A stretch of 64,000 bases of DNA, taken from Sphingosinicella soli (lineage in GTDB: Bacteria; Pseudomonadota; Alphaproteobacteria; Sphingomonadales; Sphingomonadaceae). The DNA lies in contig NZ_JACHNZ010000013.1 of NCBI RefSeq assembly GCF_014199685.1, forward strand, positions 1-64,000. Direction: 5' to 3'. The notes beneath the pieces were generated by a model. That model saw only the letters and a program-made list of their open reading frames with translations, searched no databases and was not told the DNA's origin. This document shows positions 52,100-62,551 of the stretch, one piece after another; the first letter of the stretch is position 1; the number at the start of each line of letters is the position of its first letter. The position numbers were made by a program, and so were the translations under genes.

Positions 52100-53463
52100 G
52101 TCTCTGGACGGCGGCCGAAATCGCGGACGCCACCGGCGGAACGTCGCACGGCGACTTTTCCGCCGACGCTGTGACGTTCGATTCGCGCGAAATCATCGGC
52201 GGCGAGCTTTTCGTCGCGATGAAGGGCGAAACGACGGACGGGCATCGTTTCATCGAAGGCGCGCATGAAAAGGGCGCGGCGGGTTTCCTTGTCAGCGAGG
52301 ATTGCGCGTATCCGCATGTGCGCGTGGCGGACGGGTTCGAGGGCCTGCAGGCGCTGGGGCGTGCGGGGCGCGAACGGGTGGGGGCGATGATTGTCGGCAT
52401 CACCGGCAGCGTCGGCAAGACGAGCGTGAAGGAAGCGCTGCGCCATGCGTTTCAGGAGATCGAGCCCGAGCACACGCACTGGTCGGTGAAAAGCTACAAC
52501 AATCACACCGGCGTGCCGCTGAGCCTCGCGCGGATGCCGCGCGACACGCGGCTCGCGGTGTTCGAAATGGGCATGAGCAACGCGGGCGAACTCGCCGCGC
52601 TGACGCGGCTCGTGCGGCCCCATGTCGCCGTTGTTACGTGGGTGACAGCCGCGCATCTCGCGTTCTTCGACGGCGAAGAGGCGATTGCCGACGCGAAAGG
52701 CGAAATCTTCGAAGGGCTGGAACCGGGCGGAACCGCCGTGCTGCCGTTCGACAGCCCGCATTACGCGCGCCTGCACGCAAAGGCCGGGCAGTACGCCGCG
52801 CGCATCCTCAGCTTCGGCAGCGGCGAAGGCGCGGACGTTCGCGCGGTCCAGTCGGCGAGCGACGCGGACGGATCGACGGTGATCGCCGACGTGGCGGGCA
52901 GCCGCGTTGCGTTTCGGATACCGCTGCCCGGCGCGCACTGGATCGCGAACAGCCTCGCCGTGCTTGCGGCCGCGCACGCGGCGGGCGCCGATCTCGCCGC
53001 CGCCGCGCTCGGGCTTTCGCAGATACAGGGCCTGGAAGGGCGCGGCGCGCAGTACCGGATCGCCGCGAAGGACGGCGAGGCGCTGCTGATCGACGAAAGC
53101 TACAACGCCAATCCGGCCTCAATGGCGGCCTCGCTTTCGGTGCTCGGAACGGCCAAGGCTTCGCGCCGGATCGCGGTGCTTGGCCCGATGCGCGAACTCG
53201 GCGATGCGAGCGAACGGCTGCACGCCGACCTTGCCCCGCATGTGAGCGCGGCGAAAGTCGACGTGGCGGTGCTCGTCGGCGATGAAACGATTCCGCTGGA
53301 GCGCGCGCTCCCTCGCGCAATCGCGGTTGTTCGCGTAAGCGACGCGGCCGGTGCCCGCGCGGCGCTTTCGGACATCATCGCCGCCGGCGACGCCATCCTG
53401 ATCAAGGCATCGAACAGTGTCGGGCTCGGGCGGGTCGCAGGCGCGCTGCGGGGGATCAACTGA
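52096..53463 (+). CDS. murF: UDP-MurNAc-tripeptide:D-Ala-D-Ala ligase
   Basis: A 455-residue Mur ligase that adds D-Ala-D-Ala from Ddl. ATP motif [12 protein letters not shown] is near residue 105, the [13 protein letters not shown] block follows, and [15 protein letters not shown] is the typical late motif. ATG at 52096 overlaps the murE stop (ATGA). A GTG at 52087 is possible but adds only three residues and no gain. mraY starts two bases after its stop. Confidence 0.96.
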   Translation: MSLWTAAEIADATGGTSHGDFSADAVTFDSREIIGGELFVAMKGETTDGHRFIEGAHEKGAAGFLVSEDCAYPHVRVADGFEGLQALGRAGRERVGAMIVGITGSVGKTSVKEALRHAFQEIEPEHTHWSVKSYNNHTGVPLSLARMPRDTRLAVFEMGMSNAGELAALTRLVRPHVAVVTWVTAAHLAFFDGEEAIADAKGEIFEGLEPGGTAVLPFDSPHYARLHAKAGQYAARILSFGSGEGADVRAVQSASDADGSTVIADVAGSRVAFRIPLPGAHWIANSLAVLAAAHAAGADLAAAALGLSQIQGLEGRGAQYRIAAKDGEALLIDESYNANPASMAASLSVLGTAKASRRIAVLGPMRELGDASERLHADLAPHVSAAKVDVAVLVGDETIPLERALPRAIAVVRVSDAAGARAALSDIIAAGDAILIKASNSVGLGRVAGALRGIN

Positions 53464-53464
53464 C

Positions 53465-54535
53465 ATGCTTTATATTCTCGCCGAAGCGCTCGACTTCCCC
53501 GGCATCCTCAATCTGTTCCGCTACATCACGTTCCGTTCGGGCGCGGCGGTCATCACCGCGCTCGCCATCGGGCTCGTTATCGGGCCGCGCATGATCTCAT
53601 GGCTGCGCCTGAAGCAGGGCAAGGGCCAGCCGATCCGCGAGGACGGGCCTGCGAGCCATCTGCTGACGAAGCGCGGCACGCCGACGATGGGCGGGCTGAT
53701 GATCCTGATTTCGCTCACCATCTCCACGCTGCTGTGGATGAACCTTGAAAACCCGTTCGTGTGGGCGTGCCTGTTCGTGACGCTGGGCTTCGGTGCGATC
53801 GGCTTTTCGGACGATTATTCGAAGGTTTCGAAAGGCAGCCACAAGGGCGTATCGGGCCGCACCCGGCTACTGCTGGAATTCATCATCGCGGGTATCGCCT
53901 GCTGGGCGATCACCGACGTGACCGACACGCGGCTGTACTTTCCGTTCACGAATTTCGGCCTCGACCTCGGGCCGTTCTACATCCTGTTCGCGGCGTTCAT
54001 CGTCACCGGCTTCGGCAATGCCGTGAACCTCACCGACGGCCTCGACGGGCTGGCGACGATGCCGGTGATCATCGCCGCGCTCACCTTCGCGCTGATCGCC
54101 TATCTTGTCGGCAACATCCGGTTTTCGGATTATCTGGGCATCAACTTCGTGAACGGCGCGGGCGATCTGACCGTGTTCCTCGGCGCGCTGATCGGCGCGT
54201 GCCTGGCGTTCCTGTGGTACAACGCGCCCCCCGCCGCCGTGTTCATGGGCGACACCGGCAGCCTCGCGCTCGGCGGCGCGCTCGGATCGGTCGCGGTGGT
54301 GACGAATCACGAAATCGTGCTGATCCTTGTCGGCGGTCTTTTCGTGCTGGAAACGGTTTCGGTGATCGTGCAGGTGGCGAGCTTCAAGCTCACCGGCAAA
54401 CGCGTTTTCAAGATGGCCCCCATTCATCACCATTTCGAACAGCTCGGCTGGCCCGAATCCACCGTGGTCATCCGCTTCTGGATCGTCTCCATCGTGCTGG
54501 CGCTCGCTGGTCTTGCGACCTTGAAGCTCAGATGA
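53465..54535 (+). CDS. mraY: Phospho-N-acetylmuramoyl-pentapeptide transferase
   Basis: A 356-residue membrane enzyme with about ten helices that makes lipid I. Signature elements are the [12 protein letters not shown] block, the DDxxK region (FSDDYSKV), [13 protein letters not shown] with the catalytic aspartates, and [15 protein letters not shown] at 53465 is one base after the murF stop; a longer frame to 53417 has no support. Stop overlaps murD start by four bases. Confidence 0.96.
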   Translation: MLYILAEALDFPGILNLFRYITFRSGAAVITALAIGLVIGPRMISWLRLKQGKGQPIREDGPASHLLTKRGTPTMGGLMILISLTISTLLWMNLENPFVWACLFVTLGFGAIGFSDDYSKVSKGSHKGVSGRTRLLLEFIIAGIACWAITDVTDTRLYFPFTNFGLDLGPFYILFAAFIVTGFGNAVNLTDGLDGLATMPVIIAALTFALIAYLVGNIRFSDYLGINFVNGAGDLTVFLGALIGACLAFLWYNAPPAAVFMGDTGSLALGGALGSVAVVTNHEIVLILVGGLFVLETVSVIVQVASFKLTGKRVFKMAPIHHHFEQLGWPESTVVIRFWIVSIVLALAGLATLKLR

Positions 54536-55866
54536 TTACAGCGCGCGCCTTTTCCCCCCGGCACTACGCCGTCTTCGGCCTCGCCCGCACGGGGCTCAGC
54601 GTCGTTGCGGCCCTGCGGGGATCGGGCGCGACGGTGACGGTGTGGGACGACGACGCGAAGAAACGCGCGGCGATCGAGGACGTGCAGGTGCATGTCGCCG
54701 ATCTGAACACGGCAGACCTTTCCGCCTTCGACGGCATCGTGGTGTCGCCGGGCGTGCCGCTCAACACGCACCCGCTCGCCGCGCGCGCCGCAGCGGCGGG
54801 GGTGGCCGTGCTCGGCGACATCGAGCTGTTCGCGCAGGCGCGGGATGAACTGCCGCCGCACAAGGTGGTGGGCATCACCGGCACCAACGGCAAATCGACG
54901 ACCACCGCGCTTGTTCATCACATCCTCGCGCAGGCGGGCGTGCCGACGACGATGGGCGGCAACATCGGCCTGCCGATCCTGTCGCAGGATGCGTTGCCTG
55001 ACGGCGGCGTCTATGTGCTGGAGCTTTCCTCGTTCCAGATCGACCTGACGCAGAGCCTTGCCTGCGACGTGGCGATCCTGACCAACATCACGCCCGACCA
55101 TCTCGACCGCTACGACGGCATGGCGGGCTATGCGGCATCGAAAGAGCGCCTGTTCGACATGCAGACGGACGGCGGCGCCGCGATCTTCGTCTCCGACGAC
55201 ACGGAAACCGCCGCCATCGCGAAAGGGCGCGGCGGCGTTCCCGTATCGTTTTCCGACGTGCTTGCGGACGGCGTTTCGTTCGTGAACGGCGCGGCCTACG
55301 CCGACGGCGAAGCGATCGGCTATCAGGCGGACTGGCCTTCGCTCGCCGGGCCGCACAACGCGCAGAACGCGGTGGCGGCGATCGCGGCGGCGCGCGTGCT
55401 CGGCCTCGACGCGGGCGTCATCAGGGCCGGGCTTGAAACCTATCCGGGACTGCCGCACCGCATGGAACGCGTCGCGGAAATCGGCGGTGTGCTCTACGTC
55501 AACGACAGCAAGGCGACGAACCCGACCTCGACCGCCCCGGCGCTCGCCGCCTATCCCGCGATCCACTGGATCGTCGGCGGCAAACGCAAGACCGACGAAC
55601 TGGATGCCTGCATGCCCTATCTGGGGCATGTGCGCGCCGCCTATGTGATTGGCGAGGCGGAAACGGTGTATGCGCATCTGCTCGGCGCGCACGTTCCCGT
55701 GATCCGCGCCGCGACGGTGGAGCGCGCGACGCAGCTCGCCGCCGGGGCCGCGAAGCCGGGCGAGGTGGTGCTGCTGTCGCCCGCCTGCGCGTCTTACGAT
55801 CAGTTCCGCGATTTCGAGCAGCGCGGCGATGTCTTCAAGGCTGCCGTACAGGAGCTTGGCGCATGA
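54532..55866 (+). CDS. murD: UDP-MurNAc-L-alanine:D-glutamate ligase
   Basis: A 444-residue Mur ligase. Opening [16 protein letters not shown] is the UDP-binding Rossmann motif, [14 protein letters not shown] the ATP loop, and [11 protein letters not shown] the metal/nucleotide region. Start ATG at 54532 is inside the mraY stop; stop overlaps ftsW. Open frames in other phases upstream are shadows. Confidence 0.96.
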   Translation: MITARAFSPRHYAVFGLARTGLSVVAALRGSGATVTVWDDDAKKRAAIEDVQVHVADLNTADLSAFDGIVVSPGVPLNTHPLAARAAAAGVAVLGDIELFAQARDELPPHKVVGITGTNGKSTTTALVHHILAQAGVPTTMGGNIGLPILSQDALPDGGVYVLELSSFQIDLTQSLACDVAILTNITPDHLDRYDGMAGYAASKERLFDMQTDGGAAIFVSDDTETAAIAKGRGGVPVSFSDVLADGVSFVNGAAYADGEAIGYQADWPSLAGPHNAQNAVAAIAAARVLGLDAGVIRAGLETYPGLPHRMERVAEIGGVLYVNDSKATNPTSTAPALAAYPAIHWIVGGKRKTDELDACMPYLGHVRAAYVIGEAETVYAHLLGAHVPVIRAATVERATQLAAGAAKPGEVVLLSPACASYDQFRDFEQRGDVFKAAVQELGA

Positions 55867-57026
55867 GCACGCCTCTCGGACGCGCGGATAAAACGCTTCT
55901 CGGACGCTGGTTCTGGACCATCGACCGGCCCTTGCTGGCGCTTGTGCTCGTTCTGATCGGCATCGGACTGATCGCCGTGGCTGCGGCGTCTCCGGCCGCG
56001 GCGCACCGCTATTCGGGCGGCAACCTGCGGCTTGAGGACATGTTTTATTTCAAGCGGCAACTGTTCTGGATTCTGCTCGGCGTTCCGGTGATGCTCTGCG
56101 TTTCGATGCTGACCACGCCCTGGGCCCGGCGGCTCTCGCTGATCGGGACGATCGTATTCCTGGTCGGGCTTGCCGCCGTGCCGTTCTTCGGCGTGGAGGC
56201 GAACGGCGCGGTCCGCTGGCTGAACCTCGGCGGCTTCCAGCTTCAACCTTCCGAATTTCTGAAACCGCTCTTCGCGGTGACGACGGCGTGGGTGCTCGCA
56301 TCGCGCTTCGACGACGGCGACGTGCCCGCGTTCAGCGTCTCGTGCGGTCTGCTCGTGCTCGTCGTGGCGCTGCTCGTCATGCAGCCCGATATCGGCCAGT
56401 CGGCCCTGTTCGTCGGGGTCTGGCTGGTGCAGGCGGTGCTCGCGGGGATGAGCTTCGCGATCCTCGGCCTCGTGCTTGCCGTGGGCGTCGCGGCGCTTGT
56501 CGTCGCCTATCTGTTCGTGCCGCACGTCACGAGCCGCATCGACCGTTTCCTCACCGGCGACGGCGACACCTACCAGGTCGACAAGGCGCTCGACGGATTT
56601 CGCGCGGGCGGGCTGTTCGGCGCGGGGCCGGGCGAAGGGCAGAACAAGTTCTCGCTGCCCGAGCCGCACACCGACTACATCTTTTCCGTGATCGGCGAGG
56701 AATTCGGCGCCATCGCCTGCGCCGCCATCGCCATATTGTTCCTTGCGATGATCGTGCGCGTGCTGCTGCAGCTTCTGGAAGAGGACGACCCGTTCGTGTT
56801 TCTGGGCGCGGCAGGGCTCATCACGCAGATCGGCGGGCAGGCGATGATCAACATCGGCGTGAACCTGAACCTGCTGCCTTCGAAGGGCATGACGCTGCCG
56901 TTCATCAGCCACGGCGGATCGTCGTTCATTGCGCTTTCGATGGGGATGGGGCTGCTGCTGGCGCTGACGCGGCGCAACCGGTTCCTCAAATCCTCGCCCT
57001 ATGTGACGCGAGGCCGCGCCGCATGA
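55863..57026 (+). CDS. ftsW: Septal peptidoglycan glycosyltransferase FtsW
   Basis: A 387-residue SEDS-family polymerase with about ten helices working with FtsI. The N-terminal soluble stretch precedes membrane helices; the conserved [34 protein letters not shown] and [13 protein letters not shown] motifs are present, including the SEDS aspartate region. Overlaps murD and murG by four bases at both ends. Confidence 0.96.
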   Translation: MSTPLGRADKTLLGRWFWTIDRPLLALVLVLIGIGLIAVAAASPAAAHRYSGGNLRLEDMFYFKRQLFWILLGVPVMLCVSMLTTPWARRLSLIGTIVFLVGLAAVPFFGVEANGAVRWLNLGGFQLQPSEFLKPLFAVTTAWVLASRFDDGDVPAFSVSCGLLVLVVALLVMQPDIGQSALFVGVWLVQAVLAGMSFAILGLVLAVGVAALVVAYLFVPHVTSRIDRFLTGDGDTYQVDKALDGFRAGGLFGAGPGEGQNKFSLPEPHTDYIFSVIGEEFGAIACAAIAILFLAMIVRVLLQLLEEDDPFVFLGAAGLITQIGGQAMINIGVNLNLLPSKGMTLPFISHGGSSFIALSMGMGLLLALTRRNRFLKSSPYVTRGRAA

Positions 57027-58156
57027 GCGCGCGGCACTTCTATGTCGCGGCGGGCGGCACCGGCGGGCACATGATGCCCGCGCACGCGCTCGCCGAAGAG
57101 CTGATCGCGCGCGGCCATACGGTCTCGCTCATCACCGACGCGCGCGGCGCGCGGCTGGAAGGCATTCTCACCAAAGGGCCGCGCCACATCATCGAGGCCT
57201 CGACGCTGGGCAGGAACCCGCTGAAATGGCCGGGCGCTTGGCTGAAGATCCGCGCCGGGCGCAAGACGGTGCTGCAGCTGATCGAAAACGACATGCCGAG
57301 CGCCGTGATCGGCTTCGGCGGCTATCCGGTGCTGCCCGCGATGCTTGCCGCGCAAAAGGCGGGCGTGCCGACGATCATCCACGAACAGAACGCCGTGCTC
57401 GGCCGGGTGAACCGGCTCGTGGCGCGCAAGGCCGACGTGATCGCGACCTCGTTCCCCGATACCGAGCGCGTGAAGCCCGAGCTTGCCGACAAGGTCGCGC
57501 TCGTCGGCAATCCGGTGCGCGATGCGATCGCGGAGATCGGCAAGGCGCCGTATCCGGCGCTGGAGACGGACGGCATCTTCCATGTGCTGGTGACGGGCGG
57601 CAGCCTGGGCGCGAGCATTTTCGGCGAGGTGGTGCCGCCGGGGCTGGGGCAGCTCGATGCGAGCCTGCGCCACCGATTGCAGGTGATGCAGCAGTGCCGC
57701 GCGGAGGATATCGAGCAGGTGCGCAGCGAATACCGGCGGCTGGAAATTCCCGCCGATCTTTCGACCTTCATCGACGACATGCCCGCCGCGATGGCGTGGG
57801 CGCATCTCGTGATCGCGCGCGCGGGCGCTTCGACGGTGAGCGAGCTGTGCGCGGCGGGGCGTCCTGCGATCCTCGTGCCGCTGCCGATCGCGACGGACGA
57901 TCACCAGGCCGCGAACACGCGCGAAGTCGTTGCCGCAGGCGGCGCGCGCATGATGCGGCAGAAGGGCTTCAAGCCCGCCGAACTCGCGCGGCAGATCGAG
58001 GCGATGGCGCTTCAGCCCGGCGCGCTCGCGAACGCGGCGCGGCGTGCCCTGTCGGCAGGGCGGCCGGGCGCATCGCGCGCGCTTGCCGACCTTGCCCTGC
58101 GGCTTGCGGGTGTGCCATTGGCCCTCGAACCCCTTCAGATCGGAGCCAGCGCATGA
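57023..58156 (+). CDS. murG: Lipid II synthase MurG
   Basis: A 377-residue GT-B glycosyltransferase adding GlcNAc to lipid I. The N-terminal [17 protein letters not shown] loop and the late [19 protein letters not shown] and [11 protein letters not shown] donor-binding region are present. Starts inside the ftsW stop (ATGA) and ends inside the murC start. Confidence 0.96.
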   Translation: MSARHFYVAAGGTGGHMMPAHALAEELIARGHTVSLITDARGARLEGILTKGPRHIIEASTLGRNPLKWPGAWLKIRAGRKTVLQLIENDMPSAVIGFGGYPVLPAMLAAQKAGVPTIIHEQNAVLGRVNRLVARKADVIATSFPDTERVKPELADKVALVGNPVRDAIAEIGKAPYPALETDGIFHVLVTGGSLGASIFGEVVPPGLGQLDASLRHRLQVMQQCRAEDIEQVRSEYRRLEIPADLSTFIDDMPAAMAWAHLVIARAGASTVSELCAAGRPAILVPLPIATDDHQAANTREVVAAGGARMMRQKGFKPAELARQIEAMALQPGALANAARRALSAGRPGASRALADLALRLAGVPLALEPLQIGASA

Positions 58157-59565
58157 CGGGCATCGCCCGCGACATCGGAACGATTCACTTCGTCGGCATC
58201 GGCGGCATCGGCATGTCCGGTATCGCCGAGCTGATGCACAATCTCGGCTACAAGGTGCAGGGCAGCGACATCGCCGAAGGCTATGTGATCGAGGGGCTGC
58301 GCAAGAAGGGCATCACCGTTCACATCGGCCACACGGCGGAGAACCTCGGCGATTCCGCCGTGGTGGTGACATCGACGGCGATCCGGCGCGGGAACCCCGA
58401 AGTGGATCTGGCGCTGGAAAAGCGCATCCCGGTGGTGCGGCGCGCGGAGATGCTTGCGGAACTGATGCGGCTGAAGTCGACGGTTGCAGTGGCGGGCACG
58501 CACGGCAAGACGACGACGACCTCGATGGTCGCGGCGCTGCTCGACGCGGGCGGGCTTGATCCCACGGTGGTGAACGGCGGGATCATCAACAGCTACGGTT
58601 CGAACGCCCGGCTCGGCAACAGCGACTGGATGGTGGTGGAGGCCGACGAAAGCGACGGCAGCTTCCTGCGCCTGCCGCCGACGTTCGCCATCGTCACCAA
58701 CATCGATCCCGAACATCTCGACCACTACGGCAGCTTCGACCAGATCAAGCAGGCGTTCGTGGATTTCGTGGAGCATGTGCCGTTCTACGGCGCGGCGATC
58801 CTGTGCATCGACCACCCCGAAGTGCAGGCGATCCTGCCGCGCGTGCGGGACCGGCGCGTCGTCTCCTACGGCTTTTCGGCGCAGGCTGACGTGCGCGGCG
58901 AGAACGTGACCCCGGTGCCCGGCGGCAACCGCTTCGACGTGCTCATCACCGACCGCGAGGGCAACCAGCGCCGCATCGACGGGCTCGAACTGCCGATGCC
59001 TGGGCGGCACAATGTGCAGAATGCGCTGTCGGCGGTGGCGGTGGCGCTGGAGCTGCGTATTGCAGACGACGCGATCAAGGCAGGTTTCGCCGCGTTCGGC
59101 GGGGTCAAACGGCGCTTCACCAAGGTGGGCGAGGTGGACGGCGCGGCGATCATCGACGACTACGGGCACCACCCGGTGGAGATCAAGGCGGTGCTCGCCG
59201 CCGCGCGCGAAGGCGTAAAGGGGCGGGTGATCGCGGTGGTGCAACCGCACCGCTTCACGCGCCTGCGCGACCTGATGGCGGAGTTCCAGACGGCGTTCAA
59301 CGACGCCGATACGGTTTACGTCGCGCCCGTGTATGCGGCGGGCGAGGCGCCGATCGAGGGCGTGGATGCCGCGCACCTGCTCGCGGGGCTCAAGCGCTCG
59401 GGCCACCGCGATGCCTATACGGTGGACGGACCCGATGACCTCGCCGCGAAGCTGGCGGAGACGGCGCGCGAGGGCGACATGATCGTCTGCCTCGGCGCGG
59501 GCGACATCACCAAATGGGCGGCAGGACTTGCGGACGCGATCCGCCGCGAACGGGGAGCGGCGTGA
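58153..59565 (+). CDS. murC: UDP-N-acetylmuramate:L-alanine ligase
   Basis: A 470-residue Mur ligase for the first stem-peptide residue. [17 protein letters not shown] is the UDP-binding opening, [12 protein letters not shown] the ATP loop, and [14 protein letters not shown] and [12 protein letters not shown] the later motifs. It overlaps murG at the start and murB (GTGA) at the end. Confidence 0.97.
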   Translation: MTGIARDIGTIHFVGIGGIGMSGIAELMHNLGYKVQGSDIAEGYVIEGLRKKGITVHIGHTAENLGDSAVVVTSTAIRRGNPEVDLALEKRIPVVRRAEMLAELMRLKSTVAVAGTHGKTTTTSMVAALLDAGGLDPTVVNGGIINSYGSNARLGNSDWMVVEADESDGSFLRLPPTFAIVTNIDPEHLDHYGSFDQIKQAFVDFVEHVPFYGAAILCIDHPEVQAILPRVRDRRVVSYGFSAQADVRGENVTPVPGGNRFDVLITDREGNQRRIDGLELPMPGRHNVQNALSAVAVALELRIADDAIKAGFAAFGGVKRRFTKVGEVDGAAIIDDYGHHPVEIKAVLAAAREGVKGRVIAVVQPHRFTRLRDLMAEFQTAFNDADTVYVAPVYAAGEAPIEGVDAAHLLAGLKRSGHRDAYTVDGPDDLAAKLAETAREGDMIVCLGAGDITKWAAGLADAIRRERGAA

Positions 59566-60467
59566 CGGCGGCCGCGGCCGTCTCTGCGATCCCCGCCGCC
59601 GCGGGGCGGCTGACGCCGGACGCGCCGCTGGCGCCGTTCGTTTGGTTCAAATCGGGCGGCAACGCCGAGTGGCTGTTCGAACCGAAAGACGCGGACGACC
59701 TTGCCGCGTTCCTGCGCGGGCTTGGAGCGGTGCCGGTGATGGCGCTCGGGCTCGGCTCCAACCTCATCGTGCGCGACGGCGGCGTGCCGGGCGTCGTCGT
59801 GCGGCTCGGCAAGGCGTTCGCGGGCGTGGAGCGTCTGGACGAGGTGACGCTGCGCTGCGGCGGCGGCGCATCGGGCATTCTGGTATCCTCGACAGCGCGC
59901 GATGCGGGCATCGGCGGGCTGGAATTCCTGCGCTCGATCCCCGGCACCGTCGGCGGATTCGTCCGCATGAACGGCGGCGCATACGGGCGCGAGACGGCGG
60001 ATATTCTCGTGGAGTGCGAAGTGGTGCTGCGTTCGGGCGAGCGCGCAACCCTGAGCCGCGACGATCTCGGCTATACCTATCGGCACAGCGCGCTGCCCGA
60101 GGGCGCGGTGGTGATTTCCGCCACGTTTCGCGGCCACCCCGACGACCCCGCCGCGATCAGCGCCGAGATGGACCGGATCGCCGAAGCGCGCGAGGCCTCG
60201 CAGCCGCTGCGCACCAAGACCGGCGGCTCGACGTTCAAGAATCCGCCGGGCGACAAGGCGTGGCGACTTGTGGATGCGGCCGGCTGCCGGGGTCTGATGC
60301 GCGGCGGCGCGCAGGTCAGCGAGAAACACTGCAACTTCCTGATCAACACTGGCGCGGCCACCAGCGACGACATCGAAGCGCTGGGCGAAGACGTACGCCG
60401 CCGCGTGAAGGAGACGCAGGGCGTTGATCTCGAATGGGAAATCCAGCGCGTGGGAGTGGCGAAATGA
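59562..60467 (+). CDS. murB: UDP-N-acetylenolpyruvoylglucosamine reductase
   Basis: A 301-residue FAD enzyme reducing enolpyruvyl-UDP-GlcNAc. Present are FAD-binding [29 protein letters not shown], and the late substrate-binding [13 protein letters not shown]; a type I-like Tyr loop is not evident, so type IIa is likely. GTG at 59562 overlaps the murC stop by four bases; the alternative ATG at 59514 lies inside murC. Confidence 0.95.
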   Translation: MTAAAAVSAIPAAAGRLTPDAPLAPFVWFKSGGNAEWLFEPKDADDLAAFLRGLGAVPVMALGLGSNLIVRDGGVPGVVVRLGKAFAGVERLDEVTLRCGGGASGILVSSTARDAGIGGLEFLRSIPGTVGGFVRMNGGAYGRETADILVECEVVLRSGERATLSRDDLGYTYRHSALPEGAVVISATFRGHPDDPAAISAEMDRIAEAREASQPLRTKTGGSTFKNPPGDKAWRLVDAAGCRGLMRGGAQVSEKHCNFLINTGAATSDDIEALGEDVRRRVKETQGVDLEWEIQRVGVAK

Positions 60468-61372
60468 AAGTTGCGGTGCTGATGGGCGGCTGGTCGAACG
60501 AGCGTGAGGTGTCGCTGACCAGCGGCCGCGGAATCGTGGCTGCGCTGAAGCGTTTGGGGCATGATGTTTACGCTGTTGACATGGGGCGCGACGTTGCCGC
60601 AAAGCTCAGTGAAATCAGGCCTGACGTCGTGTTCAATGCGTTGCATGGAACGCCCGGGGAAGACGGCGCGGTTCAAGGAATGCTCGACGTGCTGGGGGTG
60701 AAATATACGCATTCTGGTCTCGCGACGTCGGTGATCGCGATCGACAAGGAATTGACCAAGCGCATCCTCGTGCCCGCCGGAATTCGCATGCCCGAAGGTG
60801 TCGTCGTCGAATCCGCGAGCGTGCATGAACGTGATCCTCTGCCGCGCCCCTATGTGCTGAAACCGATCAACGAAGGCTCCTCCGTGGGGGTGGCGATCGT
60901 CACCGACGAGAGCAATTACGGGTCGCCGATCGCGGCCGATGCACCGGGACCGTGGGCGCAGTTCGATCGCCTGCTCGCCGAACCCTTCATTCCGGGCCGC
61001 GAGCTTACCGTCGCCGTGCTCGATGATGAACCTCTCGCCGTTACGGAGCTGGTGCCGACGCGCGGCTTCTATGATTACGATGCCAAATACACCGACGGGC
61101 TCACCGTGCATCAGTGCCCGGCGAACATCCCCGAAGACATTGCCGCCGAGGCGATGGCGATCGCGCTGAAAGCGCACCGGGCGCTCGGCTGCAAGGGCGT
61201 CAGCCGATCCGATTTCCGCTTCGACGAAAGCCGGGGGCTTGCGGGGCTCTATCTGCTGGAGGTGAACACCCAGCCGGGCATGACGCCGCTCAGCCTCGTT
61301 CCCGAGCAGGCGAAATATCGCGGCATCGATTACGACACGCTCGTCTCGCGCATTCTGGAAGACGCAGCATGA
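60464..61372 (+). CDS. ddl: D-alanine:D-alanine ligase
   Basis: A 302-residue ATP-grasp enzyme that makes D-Ala-D-Ala for MurF. The N-terminal VAVLMGGWSNEREVSL, the KPINEGSSVGV ATP region and the metal site EVNTQPGMTPLS are complete. Overlaps murB by four bases. It is followed by a 300-base non-coding stretch with two repeats before ftsQ, the only large break in the cluster. Confidence 0.96.
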   Translation: MKVAVLMGGWSNEREVSLTSGRGIVAALKRLGHDVYAVDMGRDVAAKLSEIRPDVVFNALHGTPGEDGAVQGMLDVLGVKYTHSGLATSVIAIDKELTKRILVPAGIRMPEGVVVESASVHERDPLPRPYVLKPINEGSSVGVAIVTDESNYGSPIAADAPGPWAQFDRLLAEPFIPGRELTVAVLDDEPLAVTELVPTRGFYDYDAKYTDGLTVHQCPANIPEDIAAEAMAIALKAHRALGCKGVSRSDFRFDESRGLAGLYLLEVNTQPGMTPLSLVPEQAKYRGIDYDTLVSRILEDAA

Positions 61373-61382
61373 GGGGGCGGAC

Positions 61383-61479
61383 TGCCTTTCCTCGGCGTCA
61401 TGCTGAACGTGTTTCAGCATCCATGCGGCGGCTTGGCGGCGATGTCGCGTGGACCCTGAAACGAGTTCAGGGTGACGGT
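61383..61479. repeat. 97-base intergenic repeat, copy 1
   Basis: This and the copy at 61536-61632 are nearly identical 97-base units. Each holds two hairpins: ATGCTGAA...TTCAGCAT and ACCCTGAA...TTCAGGGT. The same kind of element (GTCACCCTGAACTCGTTTCAGGGTCC...) is scattered between genes in sphingomonads. The two copies are in the same orientation, 56 bases apart. Confidence 0.85.
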
Positions 61480-61535
61480 AAGTATGGTTCTCCGATGCGA
61501 GACTGTGCCGGAAATCTCAGCATGGAGACGGGGAT

Positions 61536-61632
61536 TGCCTTTCCTCGGGGTCATGCTGAACGTGTTTCAGCATCCATGCGGCGGCTTGGCGGCGATGTCG
61601 CATGGACCCTGAAACGAGTTCAGGGTGACGGT
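61536..61632. repeat. 97-base intergenic repeat, copy 2
   Basis: Direct duplicate of the unit at 61383-61479, differing at only a few bases (for example GGGG against GGCG near its start). Its hairpins lie just before the ftsQ start at 61673, so they could affect readthrough into ftsQ-ftsA-ftsZ. Confidence 0.85.
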
Positions 61633-61672
61633 GTAGGCGATTGCCGCTTTGGGGCGATGGCGGGCGCGCGCC

Positions 61673-62551
61673 ATGAGTGAACGCATCACGCTCAAACGGG
61701 GCAAGCGCCCGCCGCCGCAAAGGGCAAGACCCTCTGCGCCGCGCGCGCGGGTGAAGGGTCCGAATTCCGGTCGGCTGATGGCGCCGGCGGTGTCTCTGGG
61801 CGCTGCCGGCATCGCACTGTTTGCGGCCTGGCTCTATCAGCTTCCCGACAAGCTCTGGATGGCGACGGCGGTGGGCGTCGCCGAAGCGGGCTTTGCGGTG
61901 AAGAGTGTCGAGGTGACGGGCCTCAAGACGATGAGCCGCCTGCCGGTTTACACGGCCGCGCTCGACGGGGCTTCGGATTCGATGCTGCTCGTCGATCTGG
62001 ACGACGTGCGCGACCGGCTGCTGATGCTGCCGTGGGTGAAAGACGCAAGCGTCGGCCGCCGCCTTCCCGACACGCTCTCCATCGAGATCACCGAGCGCAA
62101 GCCTTACGCGATCTGGCAATATCGCGGCGCGCACCGCCTGGTGGACATGGACGGCGCGGTTCTGCCGTCCGACGACATCACGCGCTACGCCAAACTGCCG
62201 ATCGTCGTGGGCAAGGGCGCGAACACCGAGGCGGCGAACCTGATCGCACTGCTTCACGATTACCCGGCGGCGGCAAAGCATGTTGCGGGCGCGGTGTGGA
62301 TCGGCGAGCGGCGCTGGGATCTGAAGCTCAAGTCGGGCGAAACGCTGGCGCTGCCCGACGACTATGCCGAGGCGAAGAATGCGCTCGGCAATTTCGTACG
62401 GATCGACCGCGATTCAGGACTTGTCGACAAGGGCTTCACCCGGTTCGACATGCGCCTTGCCGACCGGCTGACCGTTCGCATCTCGCAAAACGACAAGAAA
62501 CCCCCGGTCGCACGGCAAGACACACAAGCATCAGGCGGGACAGAGATATGA
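61673..62551 (+). CDS. ftsQ: Cell division protein FtsQ
   Basis: A 292-residue bitopic divisome protein. An N-terminal basic cytoplasmic tail (residues 1-38) is followed by one membrane helix (about 40-62), the POTRA-like domain (AVKSVEVTGLKTMSRLPVY) and the beta domain with LPWVKDASVGRRLPDTLSIEI. ATG at 61673 starts the usual sequence; the frame to 61649 has less support. It connects FtsB-FtsL with the rest of the divisome. Ends inside the ftsA start (ATGA). Confidence 0.95.
   Translation: MSERITLKRGKRPPPQRARPSAPRARVKGPNSGRLMAPAVSLGAAGIALFAAWLYQLPDKLWMATAVGVAEAGFAVKSVEVTGLKTMSRLPVYTAALDGASDSMLLVDLDDVRDRLLMLPWVKDASVGRRLPDTLSIEITERKPYAIWQYRGAHRLVDMDGAVLPSDDITRYAKLPIVVGKGANTEAANLIALLHDYPAAAKHVAGAVWIGERRWDLKLKSGETLALPDDYAEAKNALGNFVRIDRDSGLVDKGFTRFDMRLADRLTVRISQNDKKPPVARQDTQASGGTEI

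Noticed and set aside
61383-61632. Possible CRISPR-like array
   Set aside because: Only two copies of a 97-base unit with internal hairpins; far from CRISPR repeat-spacer size and no cas genes.
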